A DNA stretch of 64,000 bases, taken from the NCBI GenBank assembly GCA_001662425.1, contig BDDC01000072.1, positions 63,885 to 127,884 of the forward strand, read 5' to 3'. The notes below the pieces were generated by a model. The model searched no databases, was not told the origin of the DNA, and was given only the letters and a program-made list of their open reading frames with translations. Position 1 is the first letter of the stretch, and every line of letters starts with the position of its first letter. The translations under genes were made by a program, and so were the position numbers. Of the stretch, positions 21,603 through 33,397 are shown one piece after another. Origin of the DNA: Chlamydomonas sphaeroides (Eukaryota > Chlorophyta > Chlorophyceae > Chlamydomonadales > Chlamydomonadaceae).

Positions 21603-24600
21603 ATGGCCACGGCAAGCGACGACGCGGCCACCGCTTTGCGAACGGCGGAGGGCCTGCGCGTCAAGGTTACGCAGCTGCAGCAACGGCTCGAGGGCTGCGT
21701 CGAGAACCTGGAGTCCGTGGCTTCACAACAGCGCGACGCAAGCCCGTTGCCGCGACAGCGTGACAAGGGCAATGTTGCCAACGCTCGCTCGAGGCTGTCA
21801 GGCGCTGAGCAGGCTCACGGTCGTGGACACGGCCAGGCGGGACATGCAGCACATCAGCAGCATACCGCTGGCAGCTCGCATGACGGCTTCCAGCGCAACG
21901 CTCGGCGGATTAGCACGGACTCCGCAGATAACCAGCACCGCCAGGTATCCGACAGCTCAAGGCGCAGCGCTGCTATCATAGGGGCCTTCCGCCGTGCCTC
22001 AGTCGAGCACCAGCCGTCAGACGAGGAAGACGAGGACCTGCACGACGCGCAGCGCAGCACGCAAGATGACTACGAAAGTAGTGACAGCGACCATGCAAGA
22101 ACGTCTGCCCAACGGCAGCGCAGCGGGCTCAAGCCCAAGGCAGACTCGGGCCAGACGCCGCAGCCGGCGCCCGCCGTCTCTGTAGGCCAGGCCCTCGCCA
22201 ACCTTAAGCAGAGCCTGTCGCCCCAAGTCCAGAGCTCTCTCAAGTCCATGCCCAGCGCACAACTCAGCGGCGAGCAGCTGCGGTCATCTTACCAGCGCGC
22301 CGTGGGCGACTCAATCCAGAAGCGCCTCATCGGGCGAGCGGACAACTACCACAGCACCCCCAGCGTCGACGGGACTGGATATGATAGCGAGGGCAGCACC
22401 ACCGGCACGCCGACGGGCGCCGTGCAGCGGCTGATGGTGGCTGGACGCTCTGAAGCTGGCAGCCCCGGGTCTGCAAGCCCGCTGCGGTCGTCCTCCCCAG
22501 CGCCTTCGTCCCGAGCTCTCGTGACCGGCTCTGGCATCCCCGGGGCCGTTGCGGGCAGCGGCGGCGGTGTGGGGGCCAGCATCGGCAGCGGCATTCCCAA
22601 GCCGCCAATGCGGGTGTCGGGAACAGGTGGCGGCGACAGCACGCCGGGATCAGCAAATGCGTCGCGCCGGAGCACCACCGAAGCACCGCGGCCCGCACCC
22701 AAGCCCTCCACGTCGCCAATCTCGCTGACGCCTCCGCCTCTGCCGGTGCTTGTGCCCACGACTGGCTTCAGGCCGCCGGCAGAGCTGCTATCGCCGGCGG
22801 CATCGGCGGCGCCGCCTTCACCCGGTCCGCTGCTGTCCCCGCAGTCGCCTGGCCCCATGGCCCGGGACGCGGGCAGCAGCGTGCGCAGCGCTGGCAGCGC
22901 CAGCAGTGCTGCCGGTGGCGAGGGCGGCGTTGGCTGGCGCTTCGGCTTGGGGAACGACGGCGGCATGGCACTAAGTGTCGGCACCGGGCCTTCCGACGAC
23001 ATGGGAGTCCCCACCTTCCACGACCCCAGCGCCGCTCGGAGCGCCTTCGCAGCCCCCACGTCGCAGCAGGGCTCTGGCGCCGGCGGTGCGCCCTCGCCCG
23101 CCGTGGGCTTTATGCCGCCGGTCCGAGCGCTCGCGTCGCCAAGCGCTGCCGCCGGCGTTGTTGGCTTCGTGCCGCCGCCAGGACTTCTGCCGTCGCCCAC
23201 ACCATCCGGCTCGGGGCCGTCCTCAGCCATGGGCTTCACGCCGCCGCCGGAGCTGCTCGGCCCCGGCAGCGGCGGCGCGGGCGCGCTCTATCCCGCCATC
23301 TCCGCGGCCTCTGGCGGCGGCCAGGAAAGCGAGGGCGACAGGTTTCCAGATTTCCGGGTGCTTAGCTCGGTGCAGAGCCTGCCGCCGCAGATGCGGCCCG
23401 CCACTATGCCGCTTCGGACAGCCGAGACGGTTCGGGTGCGGCTGGAGCCGGGCGGCATGGACGTCCCTGCCCAGAACCTAGGCTTCGTAGTGCCCCCCGC
23501 GCTGCTAGGCGCGTTCGGCCCCGGATCCGCGCTCCGGCCCAGCGGCGGTGCGGACGGCAGCCCGGTGCGCTCCGGCCTGGAGGTCGGCGAAGTGGGGTCG
23601 CCGGTGATGACTCTGCAGACGCGGTCCCGTGCGCACGGCAGCGGCGATGGGGGCAGCGACCAGCCGCCCACGCCGCCGTCGCCTAGCATCCCGGTGGGCT
23701 CCTTCTCCTTCGGCATCAACGCCGCGGTGTTCGGCAGCAGCAAGCCGACGCCGGCGGAGGCGCCGCAGCAGAATTACCCGCCCCTGTTTGCCGCGGGCCT
23801 GCAGACCGTGGATGAGCAGGAGGAGGAGGCGCCGGATGCGGACGCAGCGCCGGTTGGCTGGCGCATCGGCGCGGTCTCGGCGAACGAGACGTCAGCCTAC
23901 GGCGTCGACGTGCCGGAGGAGCCGCCGCCGCCGCCGCCTCAGGACCAGAGGCAGGGCGTGAGTGACGTGGTGTCAGCTCTCGGCTGGGTGCCGCCTCCTC
24001 TGGTTTGGCAGATACCGGGCGTCTTTCCGCCGCCGGCAGCGGCGCCGGAGGGCGCAAGCGCTGGGTCAGGCCTGGGGCTGGCGGTGGCTGCCGGCTCCGA
24101 GCCGTCCAGCGGACCGCCGTCGGACCGTGGGCAGCAGGTGGAGGGAGGCGAGAAGATGCCGTGGGAGGAGAGCAGCGAGGACGAGGCGCCGCCGCCCAAG
24201 CCCACGCCGCCCGAGGTGCTGACCCGGCAGGCTAGCAGCCTGCGGCGGCTGCCGCCGCCTCTGCTGCTGTCGTCGACTGGTGGCGGCATGGCTCCCATGT
24301 CCCCCAGCTCGCTGCCGTCGCCGGCCCCCAGCGCATCGCCGCAGCTGCAGGCGGCGCAGGAGCGCGCAGCGGAGGCCGAGGGCGCCAAGGGCCCGGGCGT
24401 CGCAACGGAGTCCTCCGCCGCGGCCGTGCCAAGCGGCAGTGGCATTGCGAATGGCGACTCGACCAGGTGTGTCCTTACGCCGGCTTGCCGGCCGCTGCAA
24501 CTTGAATGCCTGCATGAAACCGCATGAAATCCCTTTCTGCAATCCCCGCTGCCTGCCCCGCCCCGTTCAGGCCCAAGCTACAGCTGCCATCGCCGCAGGG

Positions 24601-27600
24601 CGCACCTCAGGCGGCCTCCGCCGCTGGCACGCCCGCCGGTCTCCCACCTGCCGGCGGCAGCCGCCACTCGTCCACCGGCTCAATCCAGGGCAGCCGACCC
24701 TCAGGCTCCGGCCAGTCGGGCGTTTCCATCACCATCACAGACTCGGACATCGCGCGCTCCGGCGGCGTGGTCCCGGCCCTCCTCGAGATTGTCCGCGACC
24801 GCTTTCGCCAAAAGGGCCTGCACAACTTGGCGCAGCTGGCCGCCGGCAGCGGGGGCACCGGCGTGCCGCACGGCAGCGGGGCCAGCGATTCGGGGCACGG
24901 TAGCGGCGGAGGTGCGGCCAAGGCCGCTCTGAGCGGCGAGACGCTGGCGGAGCGGATTATGGCGCGCGTTGACACGTTCCACAGCGCCCGCCGCGTCGGC
25001 GACGCCGAGGGCATCATCGCTGCGCTCATGTCGGTTGCGGAGGACCAGGAGCACCACGATGGTGAGGGTTGTGGGCGCTGTCTGCATGGGGGGGGGGCTG
25101 CGCGATGAGACGAGCAACGGGCGACACCTCTTCAGCTGGAGTTGCGTGCATTCAAGAGGCGCCCTTCCACCTGCTGTGCTGCACCCAGCCTCCGCAGGGC
25201 CGGCGTTCAACCCTGCCCGTAATAGCGCCCCTGCGGAGGAGCCGACCAACTCTGAAAGCCGGCCCGTCTTCAAGCGCACGGTCAGCGCGCTGGAGCGCTC
25301 TGCCGTCGCAGCAGCCGCGGCCGTGGCAGCCATCACTGGCGTCACGATGCCCTCGCCGCCGTCGCCGCAGCCGCTGCCATCGCCGCCGCCGCTGCCGCCG
25401 CCGCCGACCCCGGCCGCCGCCGTCGGCCCCACGGCCAGCGCCGCCGCGACCTTCATGACCCACATGCAGCAGGCGCAGCAGCAGAAGGCGGCGGCCGTGG
25501 CGCTGGCCGCCGTCCACCAGTCGAGCCTCTCCGCCACCGCCACCGCCCCACAGCCAACATCATCACTCTCGCCACCTCTCCTGCAATCGGAGACCAGCAG
25601 GCGAGCCTTCCTGTCCTCTGCCCCGTCGTCGGAGGCCCCGCTGTCGCCCGTCTCGGCCGCTGTGACCGCCCCAGCGGCTGCGGACAGCGGCCGCACGCAA
25701 GCCACCTACGCCCAGACCGCCGCGCAGGATAACGCCACCGTGGGGACGGCCACCGAAGCGGCGCGCGCCACCCACACGACAGGCACCGGCACCTCGCCGC
25801 CGGTCTCGCCGCCCGCCAGCAGGACTTCCTCGTTGTCACTGGCCGCATCGCCGCCTCCCCACGGCTCCCCCCTCTTTGCCCGCTCCGAGCCGCCCGCCAG
25901 CCCCAGCCGCGCCGAGGCCGGCACGCAGACTGCCGCGGCGCCGCCGCCGGCAGCCACCGGCGACGGCCTGCCGCCCGCCTCGCAGCTGGGCACGGCGCGC
26001 GACTTCTTCGCAGCCACCGTGGTGCCCGCGACCGGCGCCGCGATGCGTGCCGCGGGCAGCGCAGACGACGACAAGCTGCTTCCGCCGGACCTGCCCTCGG
26101 TGCGCACAGCCGCCGACTACTTCGCCGGCACCGCCTCCCGCGCGACCATCAACACCTCGGCCATGGCCGCGCCAGCGCGCGAGCTGCCCGCCGGTGTCTC
26201 CGCCGGCGCCTTCGCCGCCGCGCTCGGCGCCGCCGCCGCCGGGCCGGCCTCCCGGCCGCGCACGCCGCACACGGGCACCTCGGCCGCTGCTACGCCCTCG
26301 CGGCCGCGGCCGTCCTCCTCGGGCCGCGCCGGCGGGGTGCTCGTCAGCCGCAGCGGCAGCTCCGCGCGACGCGTCAGCGCCGCGGGCGGCGACCGGTCCC
26401 GGGTCATGATTGATGACGAGCCAATCGACCTCGCGGCCTATTCCTCCTCGCGGACCGTCTCGTACCGGCGACCCAGCGCCGCCGTCTCGCCCGCGCCCGC
26501 CGCTGGGGCGCAGGGGCTGGGTGCTTCGGAGCTGCCCTCGCCGCTGCCTGGTCCCGGCGGCTACGCGCCCTCAGGTGGGTATCCGCAGTACCAACTGGGC
26601 CCCAGCGGCGTTTCGGCGGCAGCGGCGGTTGCCGCCGCCGCGGCGGCGGCGAGCGACGGACGGCCGCTGACTGCGGAGATGCTGCTGCGCCTGGCGCAGC
26701 TGGGCGGCCCGCCGTCGCGGCACCCGTTCGAGACGACGGACGAGGAGGGGCGCGAGGAGCAGCCGGTTACGCGGCGGCGGCCCAGGCGCAGCCGGGGCAG
26801 CCCCTCCAGGAGGTCCACAGGTAGGGCGCCAGGGCTGGCTGGCAGTCGACAAGAGGTTTAGCGGACAGCTGCCGAGCCAGGGGACTGAGCGGCAGGGATC
26901 GTGCGACGTAACGCATGAAGATGCTATGAATTAATCGGCCATACGGCTCGGCAGGCTCGATAGGCTCTATCGATTGAGATACCAGGGCCGCTGCGATGTG
27001 GCCGTGAGCCCCCTCCCCGTACCCGCCCTGTTGTGTACTGTACGCCGCAGGGATGGGCGACGACGACCAGTCCGCGCCCGCCGAGCTGCACGCGCCGCAA
27101 GCAGCCGGCCGCGCCGCGCCCGGCCGCGCCGCGCCTGCCGCCGGTGTGGCCTCCGTGCCGCCGGTGCCTTGGTCTCGTGCCGGCCCGGGCGCCAGCCCGC
27201 TGCCCAGCGAGCTCAGCCTGCAGCCCCATGCGCCGCACGCTCGCTTTGACGACGAGCTCGCGGCCGTGGGCGGCGGCCGCGGCCGCATGCCGCGCCAGCT
27301 GGCCGCCGTCATGGGCGCCTTGGAGGCGGAGGCGCTGGCGGCCGACGGCGCCGTCGAGTCGCCCGTCATCGCCGCTGCGCCCGGCGACGCCATCCCCGTG
27401 CCGCCGCTGAGCCTGGACGCGCCGGACATGCCTGAGCCTTGCGGCGGCGACGCCGCCAGCACCGTCGGCTTTGCGCGCGTCTCCACCGCCGGCGGCTTAA
27501 GCGGGGGCGGCGCCAGCGGCGCGTCGCAGCTGCCGCATGACACGGTGTTTCTCACTTCGCCGGGCGGAGGGGCCTTGCCCGCCAGCCGGCCCAGGGGCGG

Positions 27601-30600
27601 CGCCGCCGCGGGCCGTGCGGCTGGCATTGATGGCGAGGACAGCGACGTGCCGCCGGTCCCCGGTCGCCTGGGCATGCGCAGCGTCACCACGGTTACCAAC
27701 ACCACGGCGACGTCCTGGGCTAGCAGCAGCGACGGCGACGATGCGATGCCGCCTGGAGTCCTGGCGCCGCGGCCCGCGCTGCGGCGCGCCTCCGCGCCCT
27801 CGGGTAAGACCCCGCCGCAGGCCAACGGCCGCCCCTTCCAGCCCGCCAGCGCGCTCCGCTCCGGCGGCGCCCCCGCCGCCGGCCGGCGCCGCCGGTCGGC
27901 CTACTGGGCCGACGAGTCGGACCTGCCCAGCGCCGCCGACGGTTTAGATCCGGATCGCGACCGCGACCGGGGCCTCGATTCGGACGCCGCGAACCTGGAT
28001 TCAGATGCCGGCGGCGAGCTGATCCACGATCTGGATCTTGAGCCGTTGTCGCAGTCCGGGCGGCGCGGCGCCATGAGCCCGTCCTCGGCCGCCGCCAGCG
28101 TTCTGTCGCAGCGGCGGTACTTCGCTGCGGCCCGGGCGCACCTCAGCGTGTCCGAAGCCAACAGCTCCAAGCGGCTGAATCCCGTCGTGCCGACAGAGTG
28201 CAACGACGAGGAGGACGACGACGAGGATGAGGAGGAGCAGGCAGCGAGGCCGCGCGGCCGGCGCGACGCGCCGGCGGCCGGCCGGAGGGCGGCGCAAGCA
28301 GCAGCTTTGGAGGAGGACCTTGCAGCTGCCTCCATTCGCACGCAGGCGCCATCGGACCCAAATGGTGACCGCGGCGGCGCGGCGCGCAAGCCGACGCCGC
28401 GGATCAGTACCGCGGACGGGTCCGCCCGCGCCAGCGGCGACGGGCAGGGTGAGGTCGGTGGGGCGCTGACGCCCTCGGGCTCGCGCGTGCGGCCCTCGCT
28501 GCAGCGTCTCCTTGACCTGCGCGCCACGGCTGGAGGTCCCGGCGGCGGCAACGTGCAGCCGGCTGCTCCCGCCAGCCACACCACCCACGGGCTCGCGGGC
28601 TCGCGCTCGCCGTCTGTTGCGGCTACTGCCGGCGGCACGACGGAGGCCGATGCGGCGGCGCGCGAGGCGGTCCTGGTCCAGCGTGGCGGCGGCGGCGGCC
28701 TGGCGGCGCGGGCGGCCGTGCCTCTTGCGCTGGCGGCGGTTAGCGCGAGGGCTGCCCGCCATGGCGGCAGCGCCAGTGGGGCGTCCAGCGACGTTCCACC
28801 CGAGGACCCTTACGAGCTCGTCTCGCCCAAGTACACCCAGGTGCGAAGCGGCCGGTGCTGTAGGCTGTCGTGTTGGCATGGGCATCGCGTTGCTGCTGGG
28901 GGCCAGTAGAACCTATAGCTGATGCATGTCAACCGCTAACGGCTAATCGCTAACCGCGCGCTGTCGTACTATCCTCAGGACATGGCCGAAGAGGAGTATG
29001 GGTGGGATGCGGCCACGGGCGACAACGAGGTAGACAACATAGCGTCGCCACGGGGCCGGCGGCCGCGCGGCTCCGGTCCTGCGCCCGCCGGCACGCCGCG
29101 CAGCGCGGCGCCCGCCGCCCGCCGCGGCGGCGCCAAGCGCGCGCCGGCGGCGGTGCTGCCGTACGACCTGTCGGAGGTGCCGACGGCGGGCGTTGAGGGT
29201 CCCAGCGCCAGCTACACCCGTGAGCTGGAGCAGCAGGAGCTGGCTGAAGCGCTGTCGGAGCTGGCGGATGAGTCGTCCGAGCCCTCGTTCACAGCCAAGG
29301 AGCGGGTAGCGGAGGCGCCGAGGGCCGCGGTGCCGCCGCCGATGCAGCAGCAGCAGCAGCAGCAGGGGCCGCTGCCGTCGGCTGTGCGCACCGCCGGTAC
29401 GTCCTCGCGTTACACCAGCGCCCCCGGCTCCGCCGCTGCGGCTGTCGCCGCGCTGCTGGCCTCGCCTGGCGCCAGCCCCGCCAAGCCAGCGACGCCCCGC
29501 AGCCACACCGTCGGCGGCGTGCCCCAAATGGCCCCGCAAACTGCAGCAGCGGCGGGTGAAGCCAGCCGCGCGTCGCTGACGAAGACGGCCCTGGGCTCGG
29601 ACACGTTCAACCAGGCGCTCTCCGACCTGCTCGCCGGCCTGGGGCCGCGACCCGAAGGCGGCGCGTCGGCGGCGTCGCCCAAGCCGCCGCCGCCGTCTGT
29701 GCAGCCGCTGGTGCTTGCTGCGGTGTCCCGGGGTCCACATGCGTCCCCAGGCGCATTCGCCAACGGGGCAGGGGCAGCGGCGGCCGCTGGCCCTTGGTCG
29801 CCGTCGGCCACCACCGCCACGCAAACCGCGGCCACAGCCATCGGCAGCCCCAGCATCGCCACCCAGACCAGCCTCGTCGCCGCGGTCCCGCCGCCCGCTA
29901 GTGACGGAGGTGCCTCCGCCGTCAGCTCTGCTGCGGCGGCAGCGGCGCTCGCCGCCGCCTTCCCCAGCACCGCCGACGCGGCCCTTGTGTCACAGCTGCA
30001 GTCGCTGCAGCTCCTGCTGCGCCAGCGGCAGCTGCTGCTGCAGCTCGACGCCGGCCGCGCCGCGCAGACGGCCGTCGCGGTTGCCGCCGCCACCAGCCCC
30101 CGCCACCGGACTGCTGAGCCCGATGCCGAGCTCCGCCGGCTGCTCCTGTCCGCCTGGGCACGGTGGTACCTCCGCCGTAGCGTAGGGACCGTCGGCCTGT
30201 CACCGGCCCGCAGCGATGGCGGCACCGCCGGCGGCGCCGCAGCGGCGGCTCGTGCCCGGATGCAGCTGGCGGCGCAGTCGCTGGCGGGCATGGAGGCGTG
30301 GGACGGGGCCGCGTCATCCCCGGCCATGGCGGTAAGCCGACACTGCGCGACCCCGTATGCAGCGCGGACAGATCATACCCAAGCTCTGCTGCAGTCATGC
30401 CGGCTTAGTCACCTCGCACCGGCTTGCAGGGGCGACGCTTTGTGCCGTAGCACGTCCAGAAGCTGGTATATTTACACGTCACCCATCCCTGCGCTCCACA
30501 GGAGGCTGCTGATGCCAGCCGCCTGGCTGTTACCTTCACCCGCTGGCTGGGGGCCACCCGTGCCTCCCGGCTGAGCACCGCGCTGGCGCAAGCCGCCTCC

Positions 30601-31794
30601 CCGTCGCGGTCGCCGGCTGCTGCTGCTGGGGTTGGGCAGCGGCCCATGTCTGCTGCTAGCCCACTGGCCGAAGCCCAGAGGCTGTCCCCTGGCCGCGGCC
30701 GCAGCTCGCCGGGTGGGGGCGGGGCGTCGGCCAACATCTCGCCGCCGTACCCGACCTCGCCGAGGGCGCAGGGCACGAGCTACAGCATTGGGGGCTCAGG
30801 CTCGGCAGCAGCTGCGGTCGCGTCGCTGCTGCGCGCTCCGCCGAGCGCATTGGCTGCGGCACCGTCGACCAGCCGCCCTGCGGCTGCGTCTGCGCCGCCG
30901 GTGCCTGGGACCACCGGCCCTTCAGCGGCAGTAGCCACTACATGGCCCGCCGCGCTGCGCACCGTGTCGCTGCAGGCGCCGGTGCAGCCGCAGCGGCCCG
31001 CACCGGTGGCCGCGGCGGCGCAGCCGCTTTCGATGCTGACCGTGCCGTCGGCCCGGGGCGGCACTGCCGTGCCGACGCCGGCAGCCGCTGGCAGCTCCAG
31101 CAACTCCACTCCTACCGTGTCCCGGGCCACCGGCATCTTCTATGTCGGCAGCGGCGGCGGCGCGGCGGCGGCGACGGGGCAGCAGCGTGGCGGCGAGAGC
31201 TTGGGACGGACGCGCGGTGGCGCTACTGGCTCAGACCTGGAGGCGCTCATTGCACAGCACCTGATGGCGAGCCTGGGGAGGGGCCCCGGCAGTGACGGGG
31301 TGATGGCCGCAGGCCTGCAGCTGGCCACCGGAGGCGCATACGTCCCATCGTCGCCACGGTTGGCGGGCAGCGGCTCTGCCGCGGCCGAGGACGGCCGCCA
31401 GCGGCCGAGCAGCACAGGCCGGTTGCCTCCGGCCGGGACAGTGGCACGCGTTGGCCTGGCCAGCGCTGGCGGCGGCGGCGGCAGCATCCTCGGTCGGTCG
31501 ATATTGGGGACGCCGTCGGGTGGCGGCCTGTTGACCCGCGCCGTCGCCAGCCCTAGGGCCGGCGGCCCGCCAGCTGACGGCGGCGGTACCGTGGCTAGCA
31601 GCATGGTGTACACGAGCGTAACTGGGAGCCCCGTGGTATCGTTTGGGCTACAGCAGCGGGGCTCGGGGGGCGGCGTCGCCGACCGGGCACCGCTGCGGCC
31701 GGCGTCGCCAGCTGCAGCGGCGGCGACGAGCAACGTCCGGGCGCCGCCGCCGTCGGGGCGGCTGGACTTGTCGTACTATGGCGTGAGGCGTTAA
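21603..31794 (+). CDS. Giant Ala/Ser/Pro/Gly-rich disordered protein (3,140 aa)
   Basis: Six exons: 21603-24466, 24571-25061, 25189-26820, 27051-28840, 28979-30331, 30502-31794. All junctions are GT-AG and keep phase, giving 3,140 residues. I recognise no catalytic domain. The N-terminus has a short coiled coil (about residues 8-40, heptads around LRVKVTQLQQRL). Most of the rest is low complexity, but it holds islands with helical or motif character: a repeated G[F/W]xPPxxLL motif (22758-24010), paired GWRFG/GWRIG, DFFAAT and DYFAGT, a helical block ending exon 2 (LAERIMARVDTFHSAR), an acidic Asp-repeat stretch (about 27940-28040), and two Trp/Arg helices near the C-terminus (SAWARWYLRR, FTRWLGATRA). 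It ends LDLSYYGVRR. It could be a scaffold, adaptor or phase-separating protein; that is speculation. A fragment of its last exon is duplicated at 45428-46170. Confidence 0.8.
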
Positions 31795-31962
31795 GGGCCC
31801 CCACAGGCGCTAAGAGTCCCCATAGGCGCTTACTGCGGGTGGCCTATGCGGGCCTTGGCATGGGGCGTGATGCGATTAGGGCCCCCACAGGCGCTAAGAG
31901 TCCCCATAGGCGCTTACTGCGGGTGGCCTATGCGGGCCTTGGCATGGGGTGTGTTCCACGTT
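31795..31962. repeat. 84-bp direct tandem duplication at the giant gene's stop codon
   Basis: Two adjacent copies of an 84-base unit, starting at 31795 and 31879, each beginning GGGCCCCCACAGGCGC and ending near GGCCTTGGCATGGGG. They differ at only a few bases. The first copy starts directly after the TAA stop codon, so it forms the start of the 3' UTR. Confidence 0.9.
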
Positions 31963-32939
31963 TAGGGCCGAAACAGAGTACCACCCCGTGTGCGTGATTT
32001 ATACGGATTTCGGACGAACTCGGTCTGAGGCAACCCATTGCGCATGGGACATGGCTGGGCACGGTGGCGGTGTGAGCTGTACCGGTATGGGCGTGGTGGC
32101 GTGGTACTGCGATTGGCCTAGCATGGTGCGAGACAGTGGTACTGATGAAGTAAGTCTTGCATGTTGCGGGACAGAACCCCTTGCGTGCCTTCAGCACGGA
32201 CCGCGTGAGCGCTGGGCGGGGAGTGAGTAGACTAGGTGTCCGTGAGCTTGAACGCTGTGTGCTGGACTGGTGCATGTGCGGGTCTTCAGTGACGTGGGTG
32301 GTGGAGGCAGACGCACTGCTGGACGTGTGAGCGTGGGACTTATCAAAAAGGTATCTTCTGATGATGTTGTGAGCGCTTACAGGAAAGAAGGCCTCTGAGC
32401 GCCTGCGGCGTTGCGCTCGACCACTTCGCGTGCGACCTTGGCACTGGGTGGAAGGTTGCAAACCCGCGCGCGACCTCGCTGCCATCACAATATGGTGTCG
32501 GTGTCCCAGGACGCCGCCGTTCGTCGTGCATTCGTTCGGTGCCGCGCAGGGCAGCAGCGGACAAGCGGTGCATGCGAGCCAGCAGAAGACGGCCTGAGCG
32601 AGCCGGCCAGCGCGCCCAGCGGATAGGAAGCGGCTCCTTTGGCCCTCCGGCGCCTGGGGCAAGTGCAATGCCGCTGCCGCATATGTGGCCAGCAACTGCC
32701 AGCAACTGTTGAGGAGTTCACCTGACGACTACATGTTGAGATACAGCAGCCTGAGCTCTGGCAGCATGCCGCGTGTTGGGGCATGCATGGCGTGCGTGGC
32801 CATGGCCAAAGTTACGCCGCTTACAGCCCTTTTTACTGTAGAACCAGCTTACATACAGCCCTTGGATTAATAAAACTCTGTGCGCGTGTGCGGCTCCGTC
32901 CCTCTATCCAGTGCACATGCTACACCACGCAGACAGCCA

Positions 32940-32975
32940 AGCTACAGATATAGCTACAGATATAGCTACAGATAT
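32940..32975. repeat. 12-bp tandem repeat AGCTACAGATAT (3 copies)
   Basis: Three perfect copies of a 12-base unit in the AT-richer DNA downstream of the CCD gene. No function is evident. Confidence 0.85.
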
Positions 32976-33397
32976 GCGGGGAAGACCCCCTTGCAGACTA
33001 AACCAAAGATCATACACAGGGCTACGAGACCTCTGAGAGGGAAATGGGAGGTACAACGGCCTCCGAAGCCGTCCGAAGTCATCGGGTCTTTGAACGTGGT
33101 CCCCTTGTGCGTGCGGCTCTCCGCCGTTATGACGCAGAGCATAACCCCGTCACGCCACCGTCCGTTGGCAAAGTGGCGGGCTCGTATCACGACGGCGCGG
33201 AGGTCCGCTGCAACACCGCCGCAGCTCGCTGCAGGTCCTAGAAGCTACAACCCGATGTGCTCCCACAGTCCCAGTCCTGGACAGAGGTGTGCCGCTGCGC
33301 CTCCTTTTCGTGGTCTAAGGTCCAGAGAACCGCCTCGCCCGCTTGTGCCCCGGGGGACTTGGCAGCGCGTAAGATACGAGCCCCGCCTCCTACCAGC

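Larger units (their letters stand above)
31795..33397. other. Intergenic and 3' region between the giant gene and the CCD gene
   Basis: Begins with an 84-bp tandem duplication right at the stop codon of the giant gene. The stretch 32009-32270 is duplicated at 45873-46170, so it was moved together with the end of the giant gene. No protein-coding exon was recognised. TTACA copies near 32821 and 32849 could be minus-strand polyadenylation signals for the CCD gene, about 550-580 bp past its stop. Confidence 0.5.

Noticed and set aside
22346..23239. 297-codon minus-strand frame over the giant gene
   Set aside because: It mirrors the repetitive Pro/Gly/Ser codons of exon 1 on the other strand; no independent support.
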